Positions 1 to 13,600 of a stretch of 64,000 nucleotides of DNA are shown here, piece by piece. Position numbers and translations under genes: made by a program. The notes beneath the pieces are model-generated. The model did no database searches. It saw only the letters and a program-made list of their open reading frames with translations, and was not told the origin of the DNA. Each line of letters starts with the position of its first letter. The first letter of the stretch is position 1. This stretch comes from Thamnaconus septentrionalis (taxonomy: Eukaryota; Chordata; Actinopteri; Tetraodontiformes; Monacanthidae), in contig CM020505.1 of NCBI GenBank assembly GCA_009823395.1, positions 8,926,129-8,990,128 of the forward strand. The letters run 5' to 3'.

Positions 1-89
1 AGCAGTGTCGCTAATTAAGAAATACCACTTCATATTTTGTCCTTTATAACTGGCATCAGAGGACTCGCTGAATGGAGTGCGGAAACACA

Positions 90-124
<35 letters not shown>

Positions 125-3100
125 ATACACTTGGAACAACACTGCGTACCGGCTGTTGCTAGATTGAAGTTACATTTCCTTTGTGTTCACTGGTAGTTTG
201 TGATCTGTGGTGAAGCCGAATTAGAGGAGATTTATTTCAGATCATCGTTGTATACATACACACAAACAGACAGAGCGAGGAAATAATAAAAAAGCTGATA
301 ATCCATTTGGTGCGCTCACTTTCAAATGCGACACAAGGCCTGGATCCTACACGCTTTCCGATACACTGGAGTGTGTGCCAAGAAACCCTTTATATGGCAA
401 CTGCAGTTAATACAATATTATGGCTTTTATATGTAAGATTAAATCACTTAAGGTTTTAAAATTGTTGCACACAATGCACACAAAGATATATTTTGTATCA
501 ATTAGTTAAATTATGCCAATATTGCCAAATAGCCTGTGCAACTTAAACATTCTAGGCTTATTACTATGGATTTATTATTCATAAAAAGGGTTAGGGACTT
601 TGCATAGTCACAACAACAAAAAAAAATAATATAATAAGAGATTAGTTTATAGTTTCACATACATATATGCCCACAAATATATATACATATACAGTATATA
701 AAACACACACACACACAAATATATATGCATATATCAAAGAAGAAATTATAAAATACACTAGCTAAATTTAGACATACTTTTGAAAAGAATAAACACCATT
801 TAAAAAACAACCTGGATATTGTTACTCACTTCCCAGATTAGGCCACCACCTTGCTGATGAACAGAAATTAGCACAGACAAATCAAGTTAGGGTTTTTACT
901 CAACTTTCAGCGCACGCAACGTTTTGCTTCTCTGTGCAGCCGAGCAAAAGCATCAGCTATAGGCTCCCCCTCCACCGTCCCCTCCTTCAATATGGAAGAA
1001 GTGCACAATGCTGTAATGCTTGCAGACGGGCGTTATTACAGCTATGGGACCACTCCAGCACATTAGAGGGGTGGAGGTTGAGAGAGCAGGCCCCTGCCAT
1101 CCCTACAATAAGGAAGAGTCACACCCAAGACAGAAACAATAACTGCGCTCCCTCTACAATGGTGCCCCCATGCACCTAAATGCAGAAAAATGACAGCAGC
1201 TAGTGTTCCCCACTGCATTACTTTTGAGTTACAGAGATGATTTGCAATTCAAATAGTCTGAGGAGTGCTGACCACAACACTAACGCCTCCACGGGCCCAC
1301 TGAGACAAATAAGACCAGGAGCAATTTGCAGCTCTTTTAGTGAGAAAACACAGTTTTAGGCCAAGTCATGTAAAATACGAATATGATAAAAACCTAAACT
1401 AATGAGGCCAAGTTTTGTTTTATGAAGTAAAAATAGGGGTGGATGCGAGGAACCAACTTGTCAAGGCTACCGTCGTCCAAGGAAACTTTGATGGACTCGG
1501 CCTTGACGGAGTGGAGAGGAGCTAACATATTCCACCGCTAAATGATCACTTTGCATATCTGCTTAAATGGTGAAATTGCTACTAAAAGTGCTATTTGTGG
1601 GAATTTTATACTTAAGACCATCCCCTCGGTCATCGTCACAAAGAAAAAAAACTAGCTACTTTAGACCTGGCAACAGGAAGTTTAGCCTTAAAAAAAAAAA
1701 AAAAAAAAAAGTTTCTCAAGGAAACATTATTGTGGATTGTTGTTTTTTTCAAAACCACTTTTTCTACTCATTCAGATTTTTAGATTTATTTTTTTTAAGT
1801 AGAGTCCCTTATTTATGGAATGAGAACTAAACAGGCCTGGAGAGCAGAAGACACAATAAAAATCTAAAAGGTTTGGTATCTTAGCCATATTTAGTACCTG
1901 CAGGTGGTAAAGTCTAGACTAGAGGGAAAGCTGGTGAACGTTAATTAATGAGGCTGAGTTAGTGAGTCAGTGAGTGAATATTGTTTAAAGTTGCCACATA
2001 CTGTATATCAAACCTATTGTCAATCAAATGTATGATTTCCAATGAAATTTAAGATGATTTATGCAACAATCAAAATTTACCACGTTGATGAATCTCCTGC
2101 AAGACAGTTGTTACGCCTGAACTTGCAGCAGTTTGATTTCACAAAGAGCTCTAGTTGTTAGTGACGAAAAGCAGCCGCCATTGTAACAAACTGAAGTGCA
2201 TCAAGTTTACAAAACTACCAAGTGAAAAATACATTTGATCTGTTGAGGACGTCAAACAGCAGCTTCTACAAGTTGGTGTTACCAACTAAACATCTCCAAA
2301 GGGATTACAGCAATCCGAGTCATCTCCAGCTTTGTTGGAGGAATTATTAGTGTAGCAATGGAAAACTTGATTGCTACCACTTGCCATTTAATGCCTGTTT
2401 GTTAAAGCAGAGTAAATGAACATAAAAAAATAAGAGGACAGGACATAATTTATTGGAATCCAATATCTCCAGTTTAAAAAAATAAAAACTTGGCGACTCC
2501 AATCGCTTGGAAGCTTAAAATAAGTGGACCGAATAACTGCAGATAATTAAAACAGCATGTAGAGCCTTCAGCAGCTCAGCATCTCATTAGAGCACATATT
2601 TTGTTTAAAGTCACTTTGATTGTGTTTGACTTGCGCAATAAGCGATGCCGTTGGACTGCGCTCTGACTAACTCAAACCAATGGTGAGCGCGCGAGGCGCA
2701 GCATCTGGCTTTCACATTGCATTGCTGCATATTTCTGGAGGAGCCTCTGAAACGTGTTGGAACATAATTAAAATGTGCGTTCTGCTTCAGTATACTGGAC
2801 ATTTTCCAAGAGTGCATTTCACACACCATAAACACTGCAGAAATCTTTAAACATATAACCTAAAAGGGCACGACTGAGCCTTTGAGATTTTTTTTTTCCA
2901 AGCAGCATGAATTTCAAAAAAATCCCTCCAAAAATAACAAGCTGCTTTGCATTTAAAAAGGACAGAGGGGGTGAGTTTCTGAGATGTTCGGTTCTTAAAA
3001 TCAGTCGGGCGATTTTTTTTTTTTTTCATAGATAGATACAGTAAATAGATAGATAGGACAAGTTACATATTGTGGTTGTGCACACCTCAAAGTCCAAATA

Positions 3101-6100
3101 AAACAAACTGTGACTAGAACCAAAAAAATTCTATCATATAATCAATTTATTGTAAAATCACTGTTCGCAGCTGTCGTCAAACTAAAACTAAACTAAACTA
3201 AACTAAACTAAAGCAAAACATGGATACACATGTTATTACAGAGTACAAAAACAAATGTCCTTGTACCCAACAGCAGGCACAAAGGCCCCATTCAGAGTGT
3301 CAGCCTGGTATTATAATTTTTTTCCCTACCCCACAAATCTAATCCTGTCAGACAATAAACATCACAAATGTGTCTGACAGGACTATGGCCAGTGGAAGTA
3401 TGTTGGCAAAATGAGGGACATTTGGAAGAGAGTGGGAGCGGGGGACGTGAGGCAGCCCGACCACTTACGTCGCCCTTAAGAAAGCATGAAGTGGGGTCAA
3501 AACTTGTGAAAGATTACCAGGTCCGAAAGTGTGGATCAGAGCTAATTCCCCCTGCCTACGGCTGAGTGCCTGGTTGTGGTTTTTAACATTAGCCCGTTTA
3601 TTTAGCGTGTCTCTAAAACATTCCACTAGTCTCAACTCCAGCCAAACATTAACATGTCTGGTGACCAAATGACCTTTGTCCTCTATTGTTTGATTAGGTT
3701 TCTGTGAGTGATTTAAAAAAAAAAAAATAAAAAAAAGTGCTAATAAGGCTGTATGAAAATTAGCTGGAAAATCTTCCCTCATTTAACATCCTGTCGAGTG
3801 GGTTGCGCTATTGACGTTTCCATTTACACTTTGCATCCGTCCCGCTCTGGTTTTGCCATGTTTGCCTTGGCCTACAACCGACTACTACCCGCAAGGGTGT
3901 GAGGCTCAGAGGTGGGATATAGATCTGCTGACAAGCACCAGCGCAGCGCCAGCAGCTCTTGATTAAACCAAACTACACGTAAGGAAATAATCCCTAATAG
4001 CAAAGAGACTGAATTAACGCATCGGAGAGAATGCTCAGGATCACATTTGTGACATGGTGAGGGCAAACATCGGGCTGTTCAACCTTGACCGAGCTGCTAG
4101 CTGGCGATAAGTTGCTCAGCCTTTCCCCTGGACCACCTACCCAGCACGAACCCACAGTGGAAGTGGCCAGAGCAACAAACACTAAAGCGGTTGAGATTAA
4201 GGCTGGCTAGTACTGAGGGTACCTGGCCCAAACCAAAGAGGACAGAGGTGAGAAAAGGGCTACCTGCATCCTGGATGAGTGTGGATGTCGAATGGAACTT
4301 TGTCGACAATCTGTTAAATTTGTTTCACGTGTCCATCTGGAAAAGAGCCCGTCTGTCACATTCAATGCAGGGCAATTGTCGTGACGCGCCACAGTGTTTT
4401 ATTAAACTTGGCAAAAGCAGTCGAATGCAGAGGAAAACATTTGAAGCCATTACATTGTGAAGCTAACGTAGCCCTGAATCATGAAAGAGGCAACCAACAT
4501 TTGGGGGATTTGGCTAAAAAATATTGAGACTTGAAGATGTATATGATTGACATCAGTGCCCAAGTCAGATTTTTTTCTTTTTTACCCCTTTGCATAACAT
4601 CATAGGGCTGAGGGAAAAAAAAGCATAACGCTGCCTCGGGACGGCAGACAAACATATCCCCAATTGTTTGTCACGATACGCTCCACAATGACCTCCGACA
4701 AAGCTGACATCTACCAACACCTCCTGCCAAGACACATTAATTATCCCTCCCTGCATGCATACAGTCCGTCCCCAGCCATGAATATGCAATGGCCAAGAAT
4801 GAGTCATATTCACATTGCAAATGCCCAACAGCGAGTAAATATAACCTATCCATCACTCACTGGCCACCAAGAAAAATTATCGAAAGGCCACAGAGGCAGC
4901 AGAGTGGTGGGCCGGCCCTTCATGATGACTGGAAATTGTGACGCTTCAACAAAGATTCAACTTATTGTCCAGGTTATATCATCGCTGCTGACGCCGCCGC
5001 CGCCTGAGGAGGTACATGACAAAATCTAAGTGTGTGTGAGTGTGTGTGTGTTTTGCAAGCAGGTGTTCCTTTTTAAAATTTTAAACACCATACAAGCTTT
5101 TTACACAGAATTTTCCTTGATTTTTTTTCTTCCCTCTCTCCTTAAAGGCATCACTGTCCTTCTCTGGGATGGTGAAAAATGCAGAGGAAAGTGGCAGGTC
5201 ATTCATCTCTTTTGTCCCAGTGGGTGGTGTTGGCCACAGGTTGACTAATGGTCCTGTTAAAATGCTTCAGCTGTCTGAGTAATGACAAGGTATAAAAAAC
5301 AAAGCTGACTGTAAAGACCACTAATCTGGAATCTCCTAACCGTATTCCACGGATGAGCTTGGATTTAACAAAAAACGTTTTTTCAATGTAGCAAACCAAA
5401 AGCATGAATTGTGCGACTCTGTGTGTGTGTTTCTTTTGTCAGAGCCTATTGTATTTGAGCATACATCACTGAAAATGCAAAGGAGAGCCCAGCGATCTCT
5501 CACACCATCAAAGACTGTCAGAACTAGATGCAGGCATGTGCATATAGCTAACACTGGTGGGTGTGTCTGTATTGATGGGCAGTCTTTAGCACCAGAGAAC
5601 AGTTCACTTTATTTGGCCCAGTGAACATCCCCTGTGTTAGTACAGTAGAACTAGCAACTAGTGGTAGTGCTTTTAGCAGTACTTCCACATGCGCCTCGAG
5701 TAAAATAGAAAAAACTGTAACCAACAGTGCAGCTGCGAGGATCGCTGAAATACCGTATGTGGTTGCGTGCAGGCTAAGAGGTTGCAGGTGGGACAGACCG
5801 AGCAAACAGAGTGTCAGGTCACACATTTCCTGGATGTTGCAGAGCCAAAATAAAGACTTCAAAAAAAGTGCCAGATCTTCAGTCAGAATCGAGCCTTTAG
5901 CCAAGTCAATGCGGTGAATGCAGCTAATAATTTAAGCGGGTGTGTTCCGACTGATCCTTCTACACAATTATCAGCAAGGTGACAATCTTTCAGATACTTG
6001 GAAGACGCAGCATGTTTGCAACCTTGGCATTCAGACTGGTCACTGACCTGCCAGTAAACATGAGCAAGAAAATCAAGCGGGTTTTTTGTTGTTGTTATTG

Positions 6101-6630
6101 TCCTTCTTCTTAAGATCTTGTGATGAAGGTCTGTGAGAAACCAGGGAGCGCCACCTAGGGGCTAAAGGGAGTCACGGCGCTGGTGGATTATCTCTCCGTC
6201 TGTGTTCAAACCAAATTAGGTGTCTATCTAGCATCTGGAGTAAATACTCACCACATACTATTTCACACTGCAGCAGGAACAACTTCTAGCCATCTGAACA
6301 CAAATGTGAGCGCCACAAATGGGGACGTCACCTCGCTCAACCACAAAACCGCTGCACAGCCCTCTGGGTTTTGGTGGCAGGGCCGGACCCGGTGAGACTG
6401 CAGCATTTCCCGGAGTTTAAAACTGAAACAGCCTTTACAAAGCCAGCCTCAACGTCACATTAGTAAGGCCAGAAAGTAACAAGGCAGCAATGTTTGTGGC
6501 TTTTTAAACAAGAAAAAAATAATTCAGTTGCGAAACACTGTCCTACCAGCCTTTCAACAGCAGATCACCAAGTACGATATCAGCCTTTAGAACTTAGGGG
6601 GCCAAACCTATTATCCTGAACAGCGAATTA
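1..6630. other. AT-rich intergenic DNA, no gene seen
   Basis: I find no open reading frame with splice signals or recognisable protein similarity here. The stretch holds an (AC)n microsatellite at 92-122, a poly-A run at 1690-1710, an (AACTA)n run near 3185-3212, short poly-A/T tracts, and a CTCF-like motif at 6148-6161. Long reading frames in it have low-complexity or random-looking composition and are taken as chance. Confidence 0.6.
92..122. repeat. (AC)n microsatellite
   Basis: An uninterrupted AC dinucleotide run of about 31 bases in intergenic DNA. Confidence 0.95.
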
Positions 6631-6639
6631 TTACTCTTG

Positions 6640-7085
6640 ATATGTTTATCAACATGAGGTTGACGGCAAGCGGCAGGCTGAAAAGAAAACACAAGTTAAA
6701 CCAGTGAAACTGACCATCTCGCCGGCCCTGCCCCACTCTTCTTATTGCTCCTCGCGCCCTTCGTGTCTGTTAAGTCAGCACGATGACTTTATGATGCCTG
6801 GATATTAAAAAGCAGTTTCGATTATGTCCGAGAGCCGAGTGGAAACAGCCACGCTCATGCTAGGTAATTAGGGGAAGCAGGCGAGGGGATATTTATGAAT
6901 GCGGGGCGAGTGAAGAGGGAGACCGAGGGGAATTGGTCTGTAATGTCCTGCTGTCAGAAACACTTTGCTCTTTAACTCGGTACAAAGCACTCCTCGAGTA
7001 GAAAATCATCCTCAGTGTTATTTATTTTACGCAACGCCTCTGGATCATCTGCTTCATTTGAACTTAGCTACGCATCCGGCTAAAT
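6640..7085. promoter_or_regulatory. Candidate conserved non-coding element
   Basis: This stretch has no coding signature but a balanced, complex base composition unlike the AT-rich flanks. It contains a TAATTA homeodomain core at about 6865-6870 and several GC-rich segments. In vertebrates, large non-coding regions beside developmental regulators such as MAF, which is the next landmark beyond DYNLRB2 on this side in human, often hold enhancers of this appearance. That it is conserved is an inference; no alignment was made. Confidence 0.25.
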
Positions 7086-8549
7086 GGCGTCACTCTGAAT
7101 GATAGTGAAAGTGGGGCAAACAAATTTTGGTGGCATATCAAACAGGAGCAAGTTCACAGGCTGCTTTGGTTCATTCAAAAAGGCTCAACTAACAGCCTTT
7201 TTTTTATTGATTTATACAGATTATTGTCATGATGCTCTAATTTATATCTCATGTATTCCTGTCATGTCAAGCAGTGAACTTTGTGAACCATTTTACACCA
7301 CCAATGTACAACACCAATGTTTTTTTTTTAATTTGAAGCATCATTTCAACTAATTTGATATGAGATTGTAAGCGTTCACTTCTGACACTGTGGCTGTCGG
7401 AAATCTGATACTCTGGCTGGACATCTGATCAGCTGACCTGACTGTAAACTCTTAAGAACCTCGGTATAGAAAGCAGAGTTACAAAACCAATTTCAACTCG
7501 ACAGACCTCAGAGCAAATGCAAGTTGCCTAACAGCAACGTATGAAAATGGTTCGTTTTAATAGAGCCGTCAGGAAATAACTGTTGATCTGTGTTTACTTT
7601 TTCAGTTTCACCTGGGGCCCCATGTACAGACCAAACACACACACACACACACATGCACACACACGTACTACATCTGTTACCTTGTACAATCAGGGTTGTG
7701 GCTTTTGGCCCCCGTGCAGCTGTGCCATTTCTTGTCTTTTTTTCCGTTCCAAAACATTAAACAATATTTTCAGGCGGCCAACCCCTCCAGGCCTTCAGCT
7801 CAATAATAGTTTGAGGCTGTGAGTGGAGTGAATGTAGGTAGTTTAGACACCTCAGGGGCCTTGAGGGGCTGGACCAGGCTCCCATAGGAACCACAAACCA
7901 GCAAAGGTTACACACAAGTTTGTTTCTTTTCATTTTTTTTTTTTTTATTTATTTATTTATTTACTTTTACAGCTTGGGGACAAAATGAAGCCTTAACCTT
8001 GTAATCTACTCAATGTATCCCCAGATAGCACTTTTGGATTTAGAGTTGGGAAATTACACATCAAGCCTGAGAAGCTCGAGGAGATGTGATTTTTAACCAT
8101 TGCAGATGAAAGATGGCATGACAATACGTGACTTTCTCCCTTCTCTACAAGACTGTGCTTCTTCTTTTTTCTTGGACATTGCCTTTCCTTCCCTTCCCTT
8201 GCCTTGCCTTCCTTGCCTTTCCTGCACCATGAATTAATGGCCTGAGAAACGAAGTTCAAAAAGAAGAGCAACACTGTGTTTATTTACCCATAGAATTATT
8301 TCAGGAGGTTTCAGTTTCAAAGGCCGGGAGAAATGTAATGTGACAGCAGTCTCTCTGCCACCTGTCAAGGTGCAGCTTTAGTGAAAACATTCCAGCCAGG
8401 CCTCTCGGCAGAGCCGGCTCCAGCCCACTAAGTCTGCTTCACAATCACTCCTCTGTTCGGGACTCTGGGTGGGTCCTGCTCCTTCCACCCACAGCACTGT
8501 GAAAACAACCCAATCTCCAACACACTCTCACTCTGGCATGCCCACATGT

Positions 8550-8550
<1 letters not shown>

Positions 8551-8605
<55 letters not shown>

Positions 8606-8640
8606 CACACACACCACACACACAGTGCACACACACACAC
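8551..8640. repeat. (AC)n microsatellite with imperfect right end
   Basis: A pure AC run to about 8602 is followed by imperfect CA-rich units to about 8640. Confidence 0.95.
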
Positions 8641-8728
8641 TATGGGAAACCTGACCTAACCCAAACCTCAGTGCTGCCACTTGCCATTATACTCCCATCC
8701 ATGTGCTTCATTAAAAACATGTGTCCGT

Positions 8729-8730
<2 letters not shown>

Positions 8731-8760
<30 letters not shown>
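8731..8760. repeat. (GT)n microsatellite
   Basis: Fifteen GT units. It lies 90 bases beyond the AC run on the left, so the two tracts are complementary and could pair as a hairpin in single strands. Confidence 0.95.
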
Positions 8761-8762
<2 letters not shown>

Positions 8763-9336
8763 GTGCACTTGTGTGCTTAACACATGGAAGCATGTAAGTG
8801 TAAATGCCAAGATAATCCCGCTGTAACATTGGCCGCGACTCTACACTCTTCTGTTTAATTTAAGTTTCTAAGGAGACGGTGCAGTCGCGGAGGAGACCGC
8901 CCAGGCACATAATGAGGTGACTTATTGTATATGTTTTTTTTAAATATCTAATTTGTCATCAGTCTGAATGCGTCATTCGGAAGTGTTAAGCTTTGCACCA
9001 GCTACCAGGCCTCAGGATAGGACGTACTGCACAATATACCCACTTATGGGGTATTTTTACAAACAACAGTGAAAATGTCCCGCCTGTCCTGAGTGACAAG
9101 GCGTCATCTTTCCTCCAGCGTCTTTTCTTTGGAAGTAGAGCTCGTCCAAAGCGTTCGCCCCATGAATCATCGGAGACAGACGACGCTCCTGCGGCCTGAA
9201 CGGCAGAGGGCCCACCGAGCCGGAGGCGAACGCAGAGTGAAGGGCTGCTGCCAGGTCGGGGGAACAAGTACATCTTGGTGTGTGGTACAGGACACTGGAG
9301 TGCGGTGAGAGGCGGGCTAATGCATCTCAACTTAGA

Positions 9337-9438
<102 letters not shown>

Positions 9439-9599
9439 CAGCACTTTAATGTAACCTCCCTCACGCGCATGCTCACTTAAGACACTTAATGCAGCAGCAA
9501 CATCAAAAGTACCGCCGGCCAAGACAAACAATCCCGTAACGATGCCGCACCCCCCACCCCTCCACCCCCCCCACCTTCCAGTGACGGGAGGGGCAGGCG

Positions 9600-9900
9600 A
9601 GTCTCGCCGTTTCCACGGCTTGTTGCATTAGTTAAACGCTCTCAGAAGTGCCACGTCTTTGACGAGCCGCGGTAAGTGACATAATAATCGCGGTGCCGCG
9701 TGTCGGGCCGTCCGGCTCCGCCGCCTCAGTGCCTCGCAGGGGAGGCGGCCAAATAAACAGAGATTAGATTTCAGAAAAGGCAGAAGAAGGCGGAGGGTGC
9801 CTTGTTAGCATTCCTCAATCACAACGCTGTTATCATTTCTCTCTGAGTTTACGCCGCCGCAGCCGAGGCCATTTGTCTCTCCAGAGGGCACACTGGAGGG
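9600..9900. promoter_or_regulatory. GC-rich candidate regulatory segment
   Basis: The segment is rich in CG dinucleotides compared with its flanks and is not part of a gene I can identify. No exon with splice sites was found in it. It may be an isolated CpG-rich regulatory element or an unannotated promoter; this is inferred from composition alone. Confidence 0.25.
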
Positions 9901-9920
9901 CTCTGTGTCTGTGTCACAGC

Positions 9921-9921
<1 letters not shown>

Positions 9922-9961
<40 letters not shown>

Positions 9962-9963
9962 TA
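9922..9963. repeat. (GGCA)n tetranucleotide repeat
   Basis: About ten near-perfect tandem GGCA units. Confidence 0.95.
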
Positions 9964-10127
9964 GGCAGACGGACATGGGTTCAATCTGCTCATTACTGCC
10001 GCCGAGCCGTCAAATGTCCCAAAACTCAATATGAGACCTGGGCTGTTTACGGCAGCAATACACACCGATGATAAAAGAGATGGAAAAACTTTAGCGCTGC
10101 TCCTCACGGGTTGTTTTAATTGAATCA

Positions 10128-10600
10128 AACTGAATTGAAAGCCTTTATTGTCATTGTACTTTCAGATCAACAAAATTCAAAGTGAAACTTCTTGGTCCAA
10201 AACACAGTAAAATACAATAACTAAAAATGCAACTGTTTAAAGTTCAGGATTCAAGTGCAGGGCAGCCAGGTGCTCATGTACAAAGGGTTGGCAGGTTAGT
10301 GTTTATTTAATGTCGCCATGAAGTGTGGAATAAAGCCGTTTGTGAGTCTGGAGGTTCTGATTTGAGGGACCTATAGCTCCTGCCAGAGGGTAACAATTCA
10401 AACAGATGATGACCAGGGTGTCTAATGTCCTTACAAACTGACCAATTGTGTTCCGAAGGACACTGTAGATACCCACTGGAGGCAATGTCTGCAACACTGA
10501 GGTTTCAGTGCACCTTCACAGGAGGTGACTATATAGCAGCCCTCCAGTGGCGCAGACCTGGCTGGTGGGCTGCAGTGGCAAAGTCAGGCTAGCCTCTAAA
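10128..10600. mobile_element. Degenerate interspersed repeat, probably a non-LTR 3' tail
   Basis: The run beginning with a tract for 'sequence of a gene-body-like tail' (text around 10135-10165, then a segment around 10320-10400) has the wording of a repeat that recurs in many teleost genomes, as I recall it: a fixed non-coding tail of a non-LTR retrotransposon. No reverse transcriptase reading frame remains. The assignment is from memory of the family and the copy is clearly decayed. Confidence 0.35.
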
Positions 10601-13600
10601 AACATCACACCAGCTGTGATTCAAAGTTTCTCCGTATAAAAAAAAAAGGCCCTCTCACCACATGTGCCAACTGTAAAGCAGCCACACTGGAGTGCAGCTC
10701 AGGTCGCACATTTCCGTGCTCGTCCAGCCCAGTCCGAGTGACTGGTAGCCAGACTCAGCAAGTGTCAGACAGTGACTGGCTTAGATTTTTTTAAGTTGCA
10801 GCTCTCAGCTTGCGCCACACAATTGTTGCAGCGGTTACTGCCTGTTTACCACATGTGGCGCCACAAATGACCACAGCAAGGCAACTGCAGTAGGCCGTTT
10901 TAATGGTGAGCAAGGCAGAAAATGTGTTTTTTCACATCCATTTCTGATTGCAAACCAGCCAATTCATCCTCGAAACACCAATCAACAGCTGAACAGGACA
11001 GCTGGCTTCATACAAAGATAATTTCCAGCACTTTAGACAAACAGTGTGGGGAATCAAAACTTTTTTAGGTGGAAATACAGCTTTAGTTTGAAGACAAGAA
11101 ATAAGAAGACTCCTGCAATGAAGGAATCACAAATGAGAAAGTTCTGAAAAAACAAAAGATCCTCTGAAGTATTTGTGTCACAGCCATTGTTGGTGTATTC
11201 AGTTTACCCAAACAGTGCAGACTCTATTGAGTGATTCTTCATGGGCTCAGAGGTTAAAGTTTGTCAATAAGAAATACCACACAAATAAATGTGATTTGGT
11301 CTGTCACTCTCAATATTGACACAGCCAGCGCCCCCTTCGCCTTCACTCCATTTTCTCCAACATCCCCATTTCCTGCCTGGTAATAAGCACCTGAATACAT
11401 AAAAGATGACGCTCAAGTCCTTCCTGTTTATATTAATGTTTTATTTAGTGTTTTGTATTATCATAATCAAAGTTCCAATAAAAATAACAAAGTAGAATAA
11501 AATATACATATCAAGTGACAGCCTAGTTCCGTAACCTGTCCCGTGTGGAATCTTGATGTTATGTTAACAAACAAATTAGCATTTAAATGAGTCCTGCATT
11601 TTATCCTTCAAGGTTATGGTGTTATGGATATTAAATTAGAGTGTGCGGATTTGCTTGTGCGCGCACTTGGGTGTGAGTGTGTGCGTGCGTGCGTGCGTGC
11701 GTGCGTGCGTGTGTGTGTGAGAGAGAGAGAGGCGGGTGTTTGTATTTGCCTGTGTGTGGTCCGTAAGCTGCCAACCGACACGTCCCCCAGAGAGGTGTTA
11801 CAGCAGGTTTGTGTAGGATTGGCTTGGGAGAGCCGAGTGAAAATGTGCACGTTCCGGTGTGCACGTGGGTTCGGGGCTGTTCGCTCTCAATGGAAAAGCA
11901 GTCCGAAGGCTGTCTCAAACTAATTTGATATGCTTCTCTCCTGGAGTGAAAAAAAACGAAACTACAAAACTACCGCAGATAAAAGTTTCCGTCTGGCTAC
12001 TGTAGATGCCCAATATTTCTTTTCTCCAACCAGATCAGAGTCGGCACACTGGTTTCATTCATAGCCTGCATTGGATTGTGATCTTCAACGGCCATAGATT
12101 ACAGCGAGGATGCCCCACACGCGGCACCTGGGCAAAAATGCCAACATCAAATAGATGAACACTGTACCTGCCAGACTGCTCCACTGCATGTTTGTAATGT
12201 CAATTTAAAAACAGATGCCCCAGGGGCCCTATGGTTTGTCAGGTAGAGCAGGTGACACATGCACCAGGTATCAGACTCTTTCTGCATGGGCCCACTGTTG
12301 GCTGCAGCTTTATGTCTCACGCCGCTCTCTCCAGTTGCAATGCAGCTGTCACAACAAAATTATTTGTAACTGATACACTGAATCAGGATAAAGCTGTTCC
12401 TCATCAGCAGCTTTTCCTTACTGTAAATACGGTGGAACAGTTTGCAGACGTCGTCAACTAAACGTGTACGTATGCATGCATGTACATATATACACTACAG
12501 TTCCTATCGTACCGTTTGCTTTATGGTTGATTTTTAATGGTTTTGAGGTCGATCAATTTTTAATTTATTCAGTTTTTAGTTTATTTGATGAACAGTGGGT
12601 TTGTTGGTTCTCAGTAGGTGGTTTTATTCACAATTGCTATTCTTAGTCTTTTTTGAAGTGTGGATATTGATATTATGAATAGAATATAGATTTGTCAATT
12701 CAATGATCTGCATCATTCTGCATGTGGCAGGAGGAGCCGTAGTCATACTCACAAAACTTTAAAGAAACTGGTCAAAGTTTAGAAAGCAGTGACTAAGACG
12801 CACGTCACCGCTACACTTGCCGACGCGACAAATCAACCATCCACAGTTTCTCCATACATGGTGTTTTTGCTTGGAGGTTTCATCAAGTCACACCTTCAGC
12901 AGGCTGATGATATTGTACCAAGTGCAACCTCTACTACAAACTAATCTCTTTTTTATATAATTGATTTGCAAACATGCTCAAATACATGTTTTTAATCTAC
13001 CCCTTGTCAGCTCAGCAACTACAGTAAAACGTGGATTAACTTGTAAGCTAGGTGATATGTGGATGCCACTCCTTCCCCCATACAGGATTCTTATGGCACA
13101 ATGTCTCCTTCAGTTCGGCAGTGAATATGTATGCTAATACAGTTGCTCATAAAATCTTTTTTTTTTTAAAGAAAGAAACATCTGCCTGTGGTATTAAAAA
13201 GCAGAAAAGCTTGTATTCAAGAAAACAGACACAGTTTCACGTGTTATTAAATAGACGCAGCGATGACTTTGCCCGAGGTGTGTTTAGTGCTTGAGTATCA
13301 AATACATTAAGCGCCTACATGACTTTCCTTTCTGTCGTTTACATCATTTTCAAGGTAAAGCCCAGTTAGGACTGTCTGGAAGTTGTTGCAGGTGTTGGAG
13401 GAGATGATTCACAAAAGTCCCTTTATTTAAAAACAACTCAAACATTAATTTAACTTCATCTTAACAAGGGTCAATTTTAGAATTTTTTCTCTTTAGCTTT
13501 ATGAAAGAGGTTTCACTGAAAAGTGAGTGCTAGGGTTCACCATTAGATTAGGGCCGTACAGGGGACACTTGGACCACTCAGGTCTATTTTTACTTCGTTA

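Noticed and set aside
1440..1570. A minus-strand frame of about 42 codons containing V-K-A-E-S-I-K-V-S-L-D-D-G
   Set aside because: The residue pattern looks protein-like, but there is no second exon, no clear splice or poly(A) context, and no family I can name. Too short to call.
3465..3782. A 105-residue minus-strand frame
   Set aside because: Composition is random-like, it crosses a poly-A/T tract and no domain or splice context is present.
8428..8640. Cys-Val and Thr-His frames on AC/GT repeats (also at 9280-9480, 23526-23720, 43562-43970, 45597-45750)
   Set aside because: They are products of translating dinucleotide repeats.
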